DNA from: Epichloe hybrida
Taxonomy: Eukaryota; Ascomycota; Sordariomycetes; Hypocreales; Clavicipitaceae
Length of the DNA: 64,000 nt
NCBI GenBank assembly: GCA_019022495.1
Contig: JAFEKR010000006.1
Coordinates: 1,798,001 to 1,862,000 of the forward strand
Direction: 5' to 3'
Part shown: in pieces, positions 50,530 through 61,690 of the stretch
Position numbering within the stretch: the first letter of the stretch is position 1
How the letters are laid out: each line of letters begins with the position of its first letter
Translations under genes and position numbers: made by a program
The notes under the pieces: generated by a model
What the model was told of the DNA's origin: nothing
What the model saw: the letters and a program-made list of their open reading frames with translations, nothing else
Database searches by the model: none

Positions 50530-52787
50530 CTTCAACCTGAAATTATATCGTGGAATGGCGAACTGTTTCTCCCGAGGAGCAAGCTGATATAGGTTCGATG
50601 AGTCCTGTCATAGGCGGAAAAGGATTGTAGGCTTCGTAGCTGGTCTTGTTGTGATCAAAGGTGGTTCAACTCGCCCTGCGACATGTAAGTGGTGATGCGG
50701 GGACCGCAAAAAAGGGAAGGGCGCGACGGTAGATTGGGTTGGGCGTGTTGAATGACGGCAAGATTGGAAAAGAAGATTTGAGAACAGGAAGCGGCCTGCA
50801 ACTTTATCACGGCCCAATGCACACAAGGAGCACGGAACAAGTTGCAGAAACACACAAGAAAAAAAAAAAAGAATGAATGAGTGAAAGGCCTTGCAGAGGA
50901 AGCGTGGCTAAGGTAGCAATTTGGGAAGAAAGAAGGGGGGAAAGGAGCAAGAAACGGGGCGAATTTGCAAAGGGGACAGACAGACAGACGGTGAAGATGA
51001 GCGCGACAATGTCAACTGGTGTGGCAGATGCTGGCACTGACTGGTGCGCGCTGCTGGCTGGGCTGGTCTCTCTGTCCGTCAAGTCGTCAAGGTCATCAAG
51101 TCACGTCGACAAGCAACAATAAGTTGAGGTGTGCGGGTTCCAGGGGGTCGCAAAAGTAGGGACAAGGCGACAAGGGGGTACGGCAGGTGCGGCCGGGTGG
51201 GATTGGATCCTCGACAAATAGGGGGGGGGGGGGGGGGGCCAACAAAAGGCACCCGGGGGATCAAAAAAGTAAATTGCGGTTGGCTGGTCGCCCTTGTGGC
51301 CCCTCCGGGTACCTGCACTGCACGACCTCGCGGGATTGATACTCGCACCATTTGGAGGGTGCAGTTATGATATGTAATGCACCTCCGGTACGGAGTACTT
51401 CACCAGTCCTTCACCAGGTGCTTTTGTGTGCCGCTCGCTGACGGCGGTAATATTCCTACCTTCACTTTTGACGAGCCAGGCAACGGATTCGAGTTGCACA
51501 TGCAGCGGGCGCAAGCGGGAGCAGCGGGAGGACGCAGGAGAAACAGAGCACCCTGTCGACCCTGTCGAGTGCAAGACAGCCGAGGCAAGACGGACGTGGT
51601 TTTTTTCTCATCCCATTCATTCACTTCCTTTTTACGACTCACTCTGGAGACTTCGCCTGATCCTTATCCAGTTAGATGCGGCAGCTAAACTATAATTTGG
51701 GCAATGGGAAAAGAGATGCGCGTACGGGATACTCCGCAACTTGATAAACTTTGGCCAGCGTGGCCTAACATCTTGGATGATCCTATATACAGTGGGTGTA
51801 GTATGCCAAAGCAACAATGAGATGACTGGACCTTGATTGTCGTCGCAGAGCTGCAGACAAATCATTAAATTGTACGCAGCGCGCGGCCGGGAGTTTGGTC
51901 TGAGACTGTGCCGCGTGTCTCACAGTCCAATTGAACTTGCTTTTCCGATCTGCTTCTCGACCCCTGATTTGCTTTGACACCTGCTGCCCGTGCTGATGCC
52001 CGCAGCCCGCAACCCGCAACTGACTGATGAAGAACCTCGTCCTTGCCTTGCCTTGTCTTGCCTTTCCTTTGTTCTCTTGTTCCAGTAGTATGGGCGGCAG
52101 TACGGAGTAGGTATGATAATCATCGTCACTCCCCACCGAGGGAAAAGCTACTCAAGTACGGACGAGTCGTCCCACGACTCGGGTGCTCTGCGACGTGCAA
52201 CCATAATACTAGCCCTCGGAAGTAGTAGTATCACCAATGACCATATCAGACGAAAGTGGAGGACTAATTTACCACGCTCCGTGCCTCCTGCCGCCACCCC
52301 TCTGGTAGTTCCTCCTCTAGTTCCTCCTCTAGTTCCTCCTCGAGCCATTGCTATTACATTTTAGTCTTTGGCACACGATGATAGCACTCGCCTGAAGCAG
52401 CATGCAGATGGGGGTTTCATGTGCACATGCATGGCGACGCCGCGATCGATGCTTTGTCTCCGACTTTCTTGCCTGCCATAACCCGTACATATCTCTACAA
52501 GATGCATAATCAAGGATCACAATCCCTTGAGTAGGCAAGTACTCTGTACGGCATGAAGGGCTATGCCGGAACCGAGCAGTGCACGATCCGGGGGGTTCCA
52601 TGCCACGCACCGGCATGTTCACAGACGTCGAACAAAGTAATAATACATTGATTTTTATATCTTTTTTCCGCTCATTGATTGTGGCCAATTCCAGCCATCC
52701 GTTGTAGTCTTCCGTCTGAGTCAAAGAGTAGATCTGGTTGACAGATGTGCACCCATCTTACCAACACACCATGGCCACGTTGAGGAC
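50530..52787. other. 2.3-kb stretch without a supported gene
   Basis: MSB1-like promoter at the left, UNG1 3' flank at the right. It carries a run of 18 G (51221-51238), AGACAGACAG repeats at 50978-50989, TACGGAGTA copies at 51388 and 52101, and a CTAGTTCCTC tandem repeat near 52317-52338. All open frames are under about 135 codons and unrecognisable. Confidence 0.5.
51221..51238 (+). repeat. 18-bp G homopolymer
   Basis: An uninterrupted run of 18 G preceded by CAAATA and followed by CC. It could form a G-quadruplex, and its length is likely to vary between isolates or to be mis-sequenced. Confidence 0.9.
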
Positions 52788-54015
52788 CTATTCCTTTTTT
52801 ACCTCCTCTTCAGCTAACCGCAGAGCTTCCTCCAGGGCAGCCTCGTCCTCGGAATCTACATCTTCCTCAGGTTCAACAGCTGTCTTCTCGATGAGCTTTT
52901 CCGCAGTTGCTTGAGTTGGTGACGTCGAGGCAATCTCGGCAGCTTTCTCTGCTGCGGCAGCGCCAACCGCAGCATGAGCAGGAGAAGGCGTAGCTCTTGT
53001 GGAGGTTCCAGGACTCAAAGCCCAATCAACATCTCCGTCTTTGCCGTATCTCTTGATGAGCCACTCGTTGGCGGTTTTGAAGTGGCCACAGTCAAAAAAT
53101 CCCCTAGACGCACTCAACGGGCTGGGATGCACGCTCTGCAAAACCAAGTGTTTTTGCTTGTCAATCTTTTGCACACGCTTTCCAGCTGGCGTCCCCCATG
53201 CCACGAAGACAACGCCCCGGGTGCGTTTCTGAGCCACAAGATCAATGACTTTTTGGGTGAAGCGCTCCCAGCCCCGATTTGAATGTGAGTTGGCCTCGTG
53301 TATCCGGACTGTGAGGCACGTATTCAGCAGGAGCACACCCCGATCAGCCCATGGCGTTAAGAGCCCGCTTCGATTAGGCGGCGGCACAAACGTCGGATAG
53401 TCCTTTTTCAGAGCAATATACATGTTTTTGAGGGACGGCGGTGCCGGCGTTGGAGGTCGAACGGAGAATGCAAGGCCGTGGGCTTGGTTGACATTGTGGT
53501 AGGGATCTTGACCGACAATGACGACCTTGACGTTGTGGAAAGGAGTGTGACGAGACCTGGCTCAAACATACGTCAGCAATTCCGATGAAGACATCTGGGT
53601 ACCTGGGTACCTTTGGTACCTTTGGGAAACTCAATGTCACATACCAGGAATAAACGTCCTCCTTGGGGGGGAACCACGTCTTGCCTGCCTTCGTCTCCCT
53701 CTCCAAGAACTTTTTGAGCTCCAAGAACTCCTTGGAAGTAATCTCATCCTTCAAATGTGCCAGCCAACTGTCATCCAATGTTTCGATCTCCAGCTGCAAA
53801 AGCTTTTTTTGCTCCCCAGTCAAACTATCCACCCACTTCTTCTTGTCGAACTTGGCAGCCGGTGCACTCACTCCGGAATCCCCGGACGCAGCGCTGCCGA
53901 TACTAGGCTTGGGCACTGCACCGAAGAAAGAAGCAATGGATCCATTGGCCTTGGGCTTCTTGGTATCGGCCCCTTTAGATAATGAGTCGTCACCCTTGCG
54001 CTTGAGTGTTGCCAT
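52788..54015 (-). CDS. UNG1: uracil-DNA glycosylase
   Basis: Family 1 UDG that removes uracil from DNA. Model complement(52788..53556, 53645..54015), 379 residues from the internal ATG MATLKRKGDDSLSKG. Catalytic GQDPYH at 139-144, LLLNTCLTVR, and HPSPLS at 267-272 are intact; KRKGDD and SIASFFGAVPK near the N-terminus resemble a nuclear signal and a PCNA-binding-type box (SIASFF). The frame stays open upstream to an ATG at 54282, adding 89 residues with a basic, mitochondrial-targeting-like stretch (FARALPAPLRRLRP). Two starts could give mitochondrial and nuclear forms. After the catalytic core the protein has an unusual acidic Ala/Glu-rich tail of about 75 residues. The 88-nt intron contains GGTACCT repeats. 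Confidence 0.93.
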
Positions 54016-54999
54016 TGCGCGGATGCAGCTCCGGTTGTTTGGCTTTTGAAGCTGCGTATGAAGGGGAGGCCGCAGGCGACGCAATGGAGCTGGGAGAGCT
54101 CTTGCGAAGCGCAAGGTAGGAATTTTGAATATCGGAGTTGTTCGTCGTTCAGATGCGGGATCGAGGTGTTTCGGAGTGAACTTGAGTTTGCTGAATATGA
54201 ATCTTATAATGGACACATAGGCCCAATCGGGATGAGATTTGGGAGACAGTAATCCGTATGGATTCTCGAACGTTGTGGCCATCCAACGCTACGGACGGGC
54301 CTGGCGCGTGCGAGACGCGATTTTTCAGAAGCTGAAACGGGGACCCTGGAGAGCCATTTATTACGCGACAGCAGCTCAACGGGGCTGGAAGATGCCAGGA
54401 TGCACTGCAGCCAAGTGGAGGCTCGGCAGTCTGTCTGCCTCGTAATACCAAAGTTGCTTGCTGCCTTCGGGTCTTGTTCCTTGTTGCATTATATTATGTG
54501 ACTTGGTACGGATCTGTAGCGAGGAAACCAACAAGCTGCCGAATACTCCGTATATGCGAGGTGCAAACTGATGAGAGGAGGTGAAAATGGAAGATGCGCT
54601 TACTAATTATTATTCATCAATCGCCCCGCTTACAAACCAGGCGCCAACGTTTCTCGTCCCCAGGAACAGTAAAGAAGCAGTCTACTAATCCGTACGCGGC
54701 CTCATACCAATGCGAAATGGGACGATGCGACCGAGGACGACGTAGCTGATGGGAAGGTGATTGAGCTTCTGAATTGAGATTGTACCAGGGAGCTCAGAAG
54801 AGGTTGCAAAGCTTGTCACAAACACGACGAAACCCCGATGGACATATTGTCAGATATTGGGTGTAGAGCATTGGTAGCTACAAATGGTTAACGCCCCCCA
54901 TACGGACTACAAAATGTTACAATGGTCAATTTTTCCAATTCCCAGCCATTCATGTACATGTACATTACATTACGTGGTAGACCATGACCCCGTGTTTCT
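54016..54999. other. UNG1 upstream region and acidic-gene 3' flank
   Basis: 54016-54282 may be coding in the long form of UNG1. The rest shows no gene. It contains a TACTCCGTA copy at 54544 and ATGTACATGTACAT near 54952-54966. Confidence 0.5.
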
Positions 55000-55324
55000 C
55001 TACTCGTCAACCAAGTCGGAAACATCATCACTAGGCTCCTTGTATCCACCATCAGGCTTCGCACCACGCGTGGTTTCATCAATAATGTTGGATTCGTCAA
55101 TCCCATCGGACAAATCCTTCTCTGTTCTCGAGATTAGTTGTGCTGCCATGTTTTTTTTTTTTTTAATTCTTCAATGAAAGGGTAGACTCACGGAGCTCGG
55201 GGTCTTTGGAAACCGCGTCGTCAATGTTATCCTCGTCTACATCCTCGGGAAGAGGCTTGACTTCTTCGTCACGGGCAGGCATGGCCTTGTCTTCAACGAC
55301 AAAGTTGTCTTCGGTGCGTGCCAT
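55000..55324 (-). CDS. 84-residue acidic protein with CHZ-like motif
   Basis: Model complement(55000..55121, 55192..55324). The intron of 70 nt has a GTGAGT donor, CTAAT branch point and GAACAG acceptor, and contains a run of 14 A/T. The product starts MARTEDNFVVEDKAMPARDE and is highly acidic. Its second half, LSDGIDESNIIDETTRGA then KPDGGYKEPSDD, resembles the CHZ motif of H2A.Z-H2B chaperones (ID-SNII---TRG). Full Chz1 proteins are usually longer, so this may be a short CHZ-only paralogue or an unrelated disordered protein. The intron, ATG context and conserved-looking motif make it a likely real gene. Confidence 0.6.
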
Positions 55325-56304
55325 CTTGAAGTTTTTGTTGTTGTTGTTGGTTAATGAGGCTAATTAACGAGTTGTGGGAGGAATTGTAGGATAGGGCTTG
55401 TGGATGTAGTGGTTCAGGGTTGGCAGATTTCAAGCAAATGGGCTCACTTTACGGAGTATATAACACTTCTTTCCATTCACGTCGCAGACGAGTCTCTTGA
55501 TCATGGAGCTGTCATCAATATCTAGAACATACATGCTCGATCGCGACATGGTGATCTACCGGGAAAACCCCCGATCAAGAGTCAGTTCAGTCACGTCAGT
55601 ACTGGTGCTACGATCGCCTCCCCTGCGCCAGCTACACCAACTCCGAGGCTCCTTCCTGTAGTGTTCTTTTCTCTTCTTTTCTTTCTCTCCCTCTTCTGCC
55701 TCACCTCTTCTAGAATGTCTGTCGTCTGTCTTTGACGCCAATCCAGTTGCAGAGGAGCTAATCAACGCGTCCATCTCGCCTCCGCCTCTGCGCAACGCAA
55801 CTCCACCTCGGCGCCGATGAGACTGAACTGACGTCGAAGACTTCCCAAAACATCCTCCCCAGTGGGCACTGGCCTAGTTGGACGCCCCCAGATTTCCACG
55901 CCGAATCACGATCCACGACTTCGTCTATCGCCTGGTGGTTCCGTGACCGGAAAAATATGAAATAAACCTTGCTGGATTGTTTTTTGCTTGTTCTTTGGGA
56001 CGACAGGGACTCCTATAGCCTCGCTCTCCATGACATGTGAACCGTAACCGTGAACGGGATTGCGGTTGCGGTTGGATGTGGGTCTGGGGAACTGTTTGCA
56101 GCCGCTATTGATCAGACGCTCTCTATGACGCGATGATTTCGCTGCTGTTTTCGTGAACATCCATGGCATTGAGCATTCATGTACTCCGTACTGTATATAA
56201 TCAAACTCTAGCCGTCTGCACGCCAGCCCAGTGCCCCAGACGACACAGCGTATCGATAATCTGAAGAAATCAAATAGAAAACTCGCCTAACAAATCATTT
56301 CAAG
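55325..56304. other. divergent upstream region between the acidic gene and the TUDOR gene
   Basis: Promoters for both flanking genes. (TTG)n at 55335-55350, TACGGAGTA at 55450 and TACTCCGTA at 56182. A 39-codon minus-strand frame (ATG at 55551) is too short to support. Confidence 0.5.
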
Positions 56305-57458
56305 ATGAAGGGCAATGACGAGGTCATCAAGGAGTTCAATGAGCTGGTCAACATGACTGCCTCTGAGCTCGAGAAATGGCTCAAGTCGTCTGACTCCAAT
56401 AGCGCGGGCTGGCCCAAGGACTCTGGAGACGGCGAGTCTGTTGGCCACGACAGTGGCCGTAAAATTGTCGAAATCCTGAAAGACAACCCGCAGAAGAATC
56501 CCGACAAGTACGATAATGATCAAATCGAGCATATGCGCAAAGTCGTTGCATACTGGTATGTTCTCTGTCCAAACTGTTTAATTCTCTTTTTTCCAGCGAT
56601 CACGACTGACAGACTTCGACGCAGCAAGCGGCATTTGGCCCAAGAAAGCGCAGGCAATGAGAACAAGTCCACCGAGGAGTTGAAGAAGACAAAATCGTAC
56701 GCTTCGCTGAAGAACTGGGGCCATGATATTCTCAAGAAAGAGAACGGCAAGGCGGATGATTCAGGAGAGGCTGAAGCAGGCGATAAAAGAAGTCGGCATG
56801 ATGGCCCCACTGGCGAAAACAAGGCGAGAAAGACCGAGAAAGCATCTAGCGCCAAGGATGAGAAAAATGAGAGAGATGAAGGAGAGGACGGAGAGGACGG
56901 AGAGGACGGAGAGGACGGAGAGGACGGAGAGGACGGAGAGGACGGAGAGGACGGAGAGGACGATGAGGAAACGGGTGAGGGAGATGATGACGAGGAAGAA
57001 GATGAGGATGCAGATGCAGACGAGGAAGACGACGACGATGAGAATGGCGGCCAGGAGGGCGACGGAGGGAGGAAGACAAGGTCGAAGACCAGTAAAGGAG
57101 CAAATGGCCAGAAGAACAACAAAAAGACAAAGTCCAACGAGAACGATGAGAAAGACGATAAAAAGGGCAATTCCTCAAACAAGTCGAAGAACGGAGAGCC
57201 AGAGCCCGGCGACACGGTCAGTTGGAACTGGGGCCAAGGCCAGCCAGAAGGCAAAGTGCTAGATGTGAAGCACGACAAGTAAGTGGACACAAGACTTGAG
57301 TGATTCAACTAATGACGTTTAAACTAATACGATACAGGGCATCTGTGAAGACCAAGAGAGGAAATGAGGTCTCACGCGACGGATCAGACAAGGACCCGGC
57401 CGTGGTCCTTGACACGGGGAAATCCAAGGCAATCAAGCTGAATCATGAGTTGAACTAG
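56305..57458 (+). CDS. DUF3140 / HVA1-TUDOR domain protein
   Basis: Model join(56305..56555, 56625..57278, 57338..57458), 341 residues, phases consistent. The N-terminal about 110 residues are a DUF3140 domain (VIKEFNELVNMTASELEKWL, the K-x-NPDKYDNDQIEHMRKVVAY stretch, KSYASLKNWGHDIL). A long disordered, highly acidic middle (170-230) includes nine GED repeats. A C-terminal Hva1-type TUDOR domain begins PGDTVSWNWGQGQPEGKVLD and ends GKSKAIKLNHEL. Fungi and bacteria share this domain pairing and its molecular role is unknown; DNA or chromatin association has been suggested by the TUDOR name only. It is the last intact gene before the degraded retroelement. Confidence 0.88.
56881..56961 (+). 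repeat. nine perfect 9-bp tandem copies (GED repeat)
   Basis: GGAGAGGAC is repeated nine times without a mismatch, each encoding Gly-Glu-Asp. Length polymorphism is likely. Confidence 0.95.
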
Positions 57459-58559
57459 ACCGCGCAACGGGTATCGAAAATCTTGCGCTCAAAGCCAGCA
57501 GCGGTCAGATGTTGCTTAGCAGATTAATATGTAAAACGATTGTAATTGATACATTTTTGATTCGTTCGAAGAATCTGGGCCAAAAGTTGTTCGTGGGTGC
57601 CGAATGAAAAAAAAAAAAAAAATAGAAATTTGAAAGCGTTAAATGGTGCCAGCTCAATTGAGAGGTACCGCCGACCAGCTCTGAAGTGGTACCAAAAATG
57701 ATGGGGATAATGATGGTTGTATTCTTTCAGTCTAAGCTCTAGCTACGCCCCATATAATTATGGTTAACTATTACCTAAGCTATTCTTTACCTTAATAGGC
57801 TAGCCTATTTTAAGATAGTGTTAACTATAACACCTTAATTCTTCTAAAACACTATAAGCTATTTACCTTCTTAATTATTATTCTCTATCCCTTACTAATT
57901 CTATATCTCCTTCTCTAGATCCTAATTAGCTATATCCTAGGTATTTAGTCTTAGAGGTTATAGTCTTTCTAGTGTGAGATATATATCTTTAGATTATTAA
58001 TATAAATCTTTTAACCCTATTCTCTATCTAAAGGTTTAATCTTATATAACACTAATAATAACTTTCTCTTAATTATTAAAAGCTTTCCCTAGGTCTTATA
58101 GAACTTCCCCTTTAACTTATTCTCTTTATTAATTTTCTCCTATATAAGATTGCTTACTTTAAACTATTATAGTAGCTTAGAAAAATCCCTCTTATTATTT
58201 ACCTTTTAAGTTTAAACTAATTCCTTTCTCTTCTCCCTTAAATTAGAATACTAAAGATTTATTTCTTAGATTAAGATAGAATCTATTTCTAATTCTATTA
58301 AGTCTATCTTATCCTAATTATTACTAACTTCTATATGCTTAGTAAATAGATTAAATCCTAATATTAATATTACTAGAGTTATCCCTATGCTTAATATAAA
58401 CTAATTATTTAGAATAACTATAATACTTAGAATAGCTTAGTTTTACAAATTAAGTAATACTCTATCCCTTTTAACTACTTACTTTATTAATTATTATTTT
58501 ACTAGGCAGATATTCTATTTAGTAAGTCCTATAGAAGATAAATAAGAGATAAGTCTAAA

Positions 58560-59000
58560 AGTAACTATTATACTATGTTTTCCTATGGTTAATTTAAAGT
58601 TTAGATTTTTAAAGTGGGATTTATTATTATAGTAAATTTCTCTTAGCTAGCTAAAAATAAAGCTCTAGTTTCTATCCTATATCTAGGTAACTAAATCTCT
58701 AGTAGCTTTATTATAGGATTAACCTAATGTAAACCTTATTATATAGTTAATAGCAATTAGTATATATAAGTCTCTATTTTAAGCCTTAGGAGTAATAGGT
58801 CTAAGGTAATTTATTATAACTAATACCTATGGTTTTAATATTATAATAGTTTTTAAAGCTAATCTTAGTAACCTAGTTCTAGTTTACTAGTAGATAAGAT
58901 AAGATTAATAGTAAGACTTAATATCTTTTACTCTATTTAGCTAGAAATACATCCTATAAAGCTTTTATATTATAATAGTTAGGCTAAAGTGCCTTGCTAT
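58560..59000 (-). pseudogene. relic integrase core of the Ty3-type element
   Basis: Minus-strand text around 58775-58730 reads ILIAI-YI-RF, the first-aspartate block of a retroviral-type integrase in weathered form, and around 58635-58605 YYNN-SHF, the second (Y-DNGSHF-type) block. Many stops interrupt it. Downstream order relative to RNase H supports the call. Confidence 0.55.
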
Positions 59001-59399
59001 ATTATAAGCTTATTAAAGTTTTAGCGGAACCTCTTTAGAGATTATATATTTAGCTAAGGATTTATTAAGCTCTAAATAATAAAGTTTTTAGTCTATAATT
59101 TAATATTTTAAAGCTTAATACTAAACTAGTTTCTATTATTTAGCTAGGATTATATAAGGACTATAAATAATTAAAGTAAGAATTTCTCTATATTATTTAG
59201 AGTCTAGCTATTCCTAAAGCTTAGTTTTAACTATCTCTAAAGTTTTATTATTTAATCTTTCTCCTTCTAGTATAATTATTATATTTATTAAAATTATTAC
59301 TAGTTAACCTCCTATAGCTAGAGACATATTAACCCCTATTTTTCTCTTTACTTTATATAAATTAGATCTAAGTTCCTCTAGTAGTTATAATATCCTATC

Positions 59400-59720
59400 T
59401 ATAATCTTTATGATTTTTATTATATTAGGATAGTGTATATATTCCATATTTAACTCTTATAGAATATTTACCTATTAAGTAACCTTCCTATAAACCTTAG
59501 AGAGATTTACTATTAAATTAATTATCCCTTTATAGTCTATGTATACCTTTATTAGATAAAGTAAACTATTAACTAGCTATTGCGTCTCTTTTAATCTAAT
59601 AATAATAGCTAATATTTCTTTTTCTAGTATTATATATTATTTTTCCGCGTCCCCTAATCTATATAATATTTATATAATAATTTAAACCTTTGCGAAATTT
59701 AAGTCTATAGCGCTTATACT
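59400..59720 (-). pseudogene. relic RNase H domain of the Ty3-type element
   Basis: The minus strand reads IIYNTREK-ILAIIV around 59650-59600 and VYTDYK around 59550-59535, matching the Y-TREKELLAI and VYTDHK blocks of Ty3-type RNase H. Frames are broken by RIP-type stops. Confidence 0.6.
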
Positions 59721-60099
59721 AGGTTCTGTGTCTTCTAGCTAGAATAAAACTTCTCTAGTTCCTATATCTAAAGCGTCTATTACTAAATAAAACTATATCC
59801 CTAGCTAGGCCTTAAAAGTAGTATTTACCTAAATACTATAGTAAATCTAGAGTAAGGTATTTTAAGCTTCTAGTGTTTATTTAGGTTTCTCCTTTAAAAC
59901 TTCTGCCCTTTAGACTAATAGCTTCCTAGATTTTATAACTTTCTAAACCTCTTAGAAAAAGACTTTCTTAATAGTTAATACTAAATCTAATTTACTAGGG
60001 ATAAACTTTCTTAAGAAGAGTATTAGGTAAATTAGAACTAAGATTTTATTTTAAGTTCTTAAAGGCTACTATTAGAAGTGTCTTACTAGGTTAGTAAAT

Positions 60100-60760
60100 C
60101 TTTTATAATGTTTCCTTACTAATCTAATCTTTCTATCTTTAATAGAAAATCCTATATAGTTTACCTTTAATATAAAGAGAGTTATTTTATGTTTACTTAG
60201 TCTAATTAGTGCTTAGGTAATTCTTAGGAAGTAGTGTGTCTATAAGAAGTTAAAGTAATTCTCCTATATTTTAGAACCTAGGTAGTAATTATTTATATAA
60301 ATAGAAAATAAGGTCTTAATGTCTTCTATATATCCTAATATTAATTCGCTTTTAGATCTATCTTTAAAGAATAAATACCCAAAGGTAGTGTCTCTAAATC
60401 TAGTATATATTCCTAGTAACCTAGTTAATCCTTATGCTATATTATTATAGTAATACATTCCGTTAGGGCTTAAGAAGGCTATCTTATATTTATTAGGTAA
60501 ATAAATTCTAATTACCTAGAATCTATTTAAAGCATTTACTTATGAGATTATTATTAACTTTCTATAATAAATTAAATCTAAATTAGCTTCTATATTATAG
60601 TAAGGATAAGCTAATTTAACTATCTTGCTATTTATGTTATAGTAATTATAAACCACTTAAAAATCCTTTCTAGGCTTTAGGGCAAATATTATTAGGGCTA
60701 CCTATTCTAAATCTCTATGGCAAATAATACCTGCTTTCTCTATAGCTAGAAATACCTTCT
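60100..60760 (-). pseudogene. relic reverse transcriptase of the Ty3-type element
   Basis: The minus strand reads YPYYNIEANLD near 60600, VNALNRF-VIRIYLPNKYKI near 60520, AFLSPNGMYYYN near 60480-60440 and TTFGYLFFKD near 60390-60360. These follow the order of conserved Ty3-type reverse-transcriptase blocks. Stops stand where Trp or Gln are expected. Confidence 0.65.
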
Positions 60761-61039
60761 TTAAAAACTTATAATATATTCTTAAGTACTAATATTACTT
60801 CCTTTTCCTAGGCTAAGTGTTTAGAATTAAGGGAATATAGTGTTATAAAAGGTTAGTTATATAAATATCTTTAAGCTTCTTAATAAAGCAATCTCTAAAT
60901 ATATAATATAGCCTTATAATTATTATCTATTATTCTACGGTCCTTACACAGTCCCTAAGTATAATATTAGACTAATTAAACTAAGAAACTATAGTTTTAG
61001 ATATTAAGTTTACTAATGGTTAATTTATATATAAATTCT

Positions 61040-61690
61040 AGAATCTTAAGGGGTACCCCTTAATTTCCTAATTTCCTATATAAATATCTAATTTACCTAG
61101 TCTTACACTATCTTATATAGCTTTCTCCCTATTTACATTATAAACTAGCGCCTAACTTATAATATTTAAGTGCATTACTAAGTTTATACTATAGTCCCCA
61201 CTATCTTTAGTTTTGCTAGTTAATTCCTTAATCTAGTTATTTATATAGTAATTTCTGATTTTTAAGGGGGAAGCCTTAATTTCCTCTTTTCCTATATAAA
61301 TTAGGCGTGAGGGATGTACTAGAGTGTATATAGTGTAATACTGTCCTTTTCTTATAACTAATCCCTCCTGCTTATATTGCTAACTATACGAATACTAGTT
61401 TCTATCCTTAGTTTCTCTTACTAAACCTCTAATTATTATATTTATATAGTAATTTCTATTCTTTAAGGGGTAAACCTTAATTTTTAGGTTTCCTATATAA
61501 ATTAAGTTACTATTATATCCTAGTGTATTTACCTCTAGATCTTAAACCTTTAAAATGCCTAAGTCTAACACATTATATAACCTATATCTAACTTCTCTAG
61601 GTAAGACTTAATTTTTATTATTTATATAGTAATTCTTACTTAGTAAGGGGGTATCCTTAATTTTTAATTTTCCTATATAAATTAAGACCT
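61040..61690 (-). repeat. four degenerate modules of 216, 201 and 180 bp spacing
   Basis: The plus-strand anchor CCTATATAAA occurs at 61075, 61291, 61492 and 61672, each preceded by a variable AAGGGG...CCTTAATTT block. The spacings are 216, 201 and 180 bp, all multiples of three. On the minus strand each module reads like (L)IYIG...IK..PLK.RNYYIN. This looks like a repeated protein module of 60-72 residues upstream of the RT domain, preserved in outline through RIP. Confidence 0.7.

Noticed and set aside
56520..57308. Minus-strand serine-rich open frame (262 codons)
   Set aside because: Antisense of the acidic GED region; Ser/Pro richness is a complement artefact.
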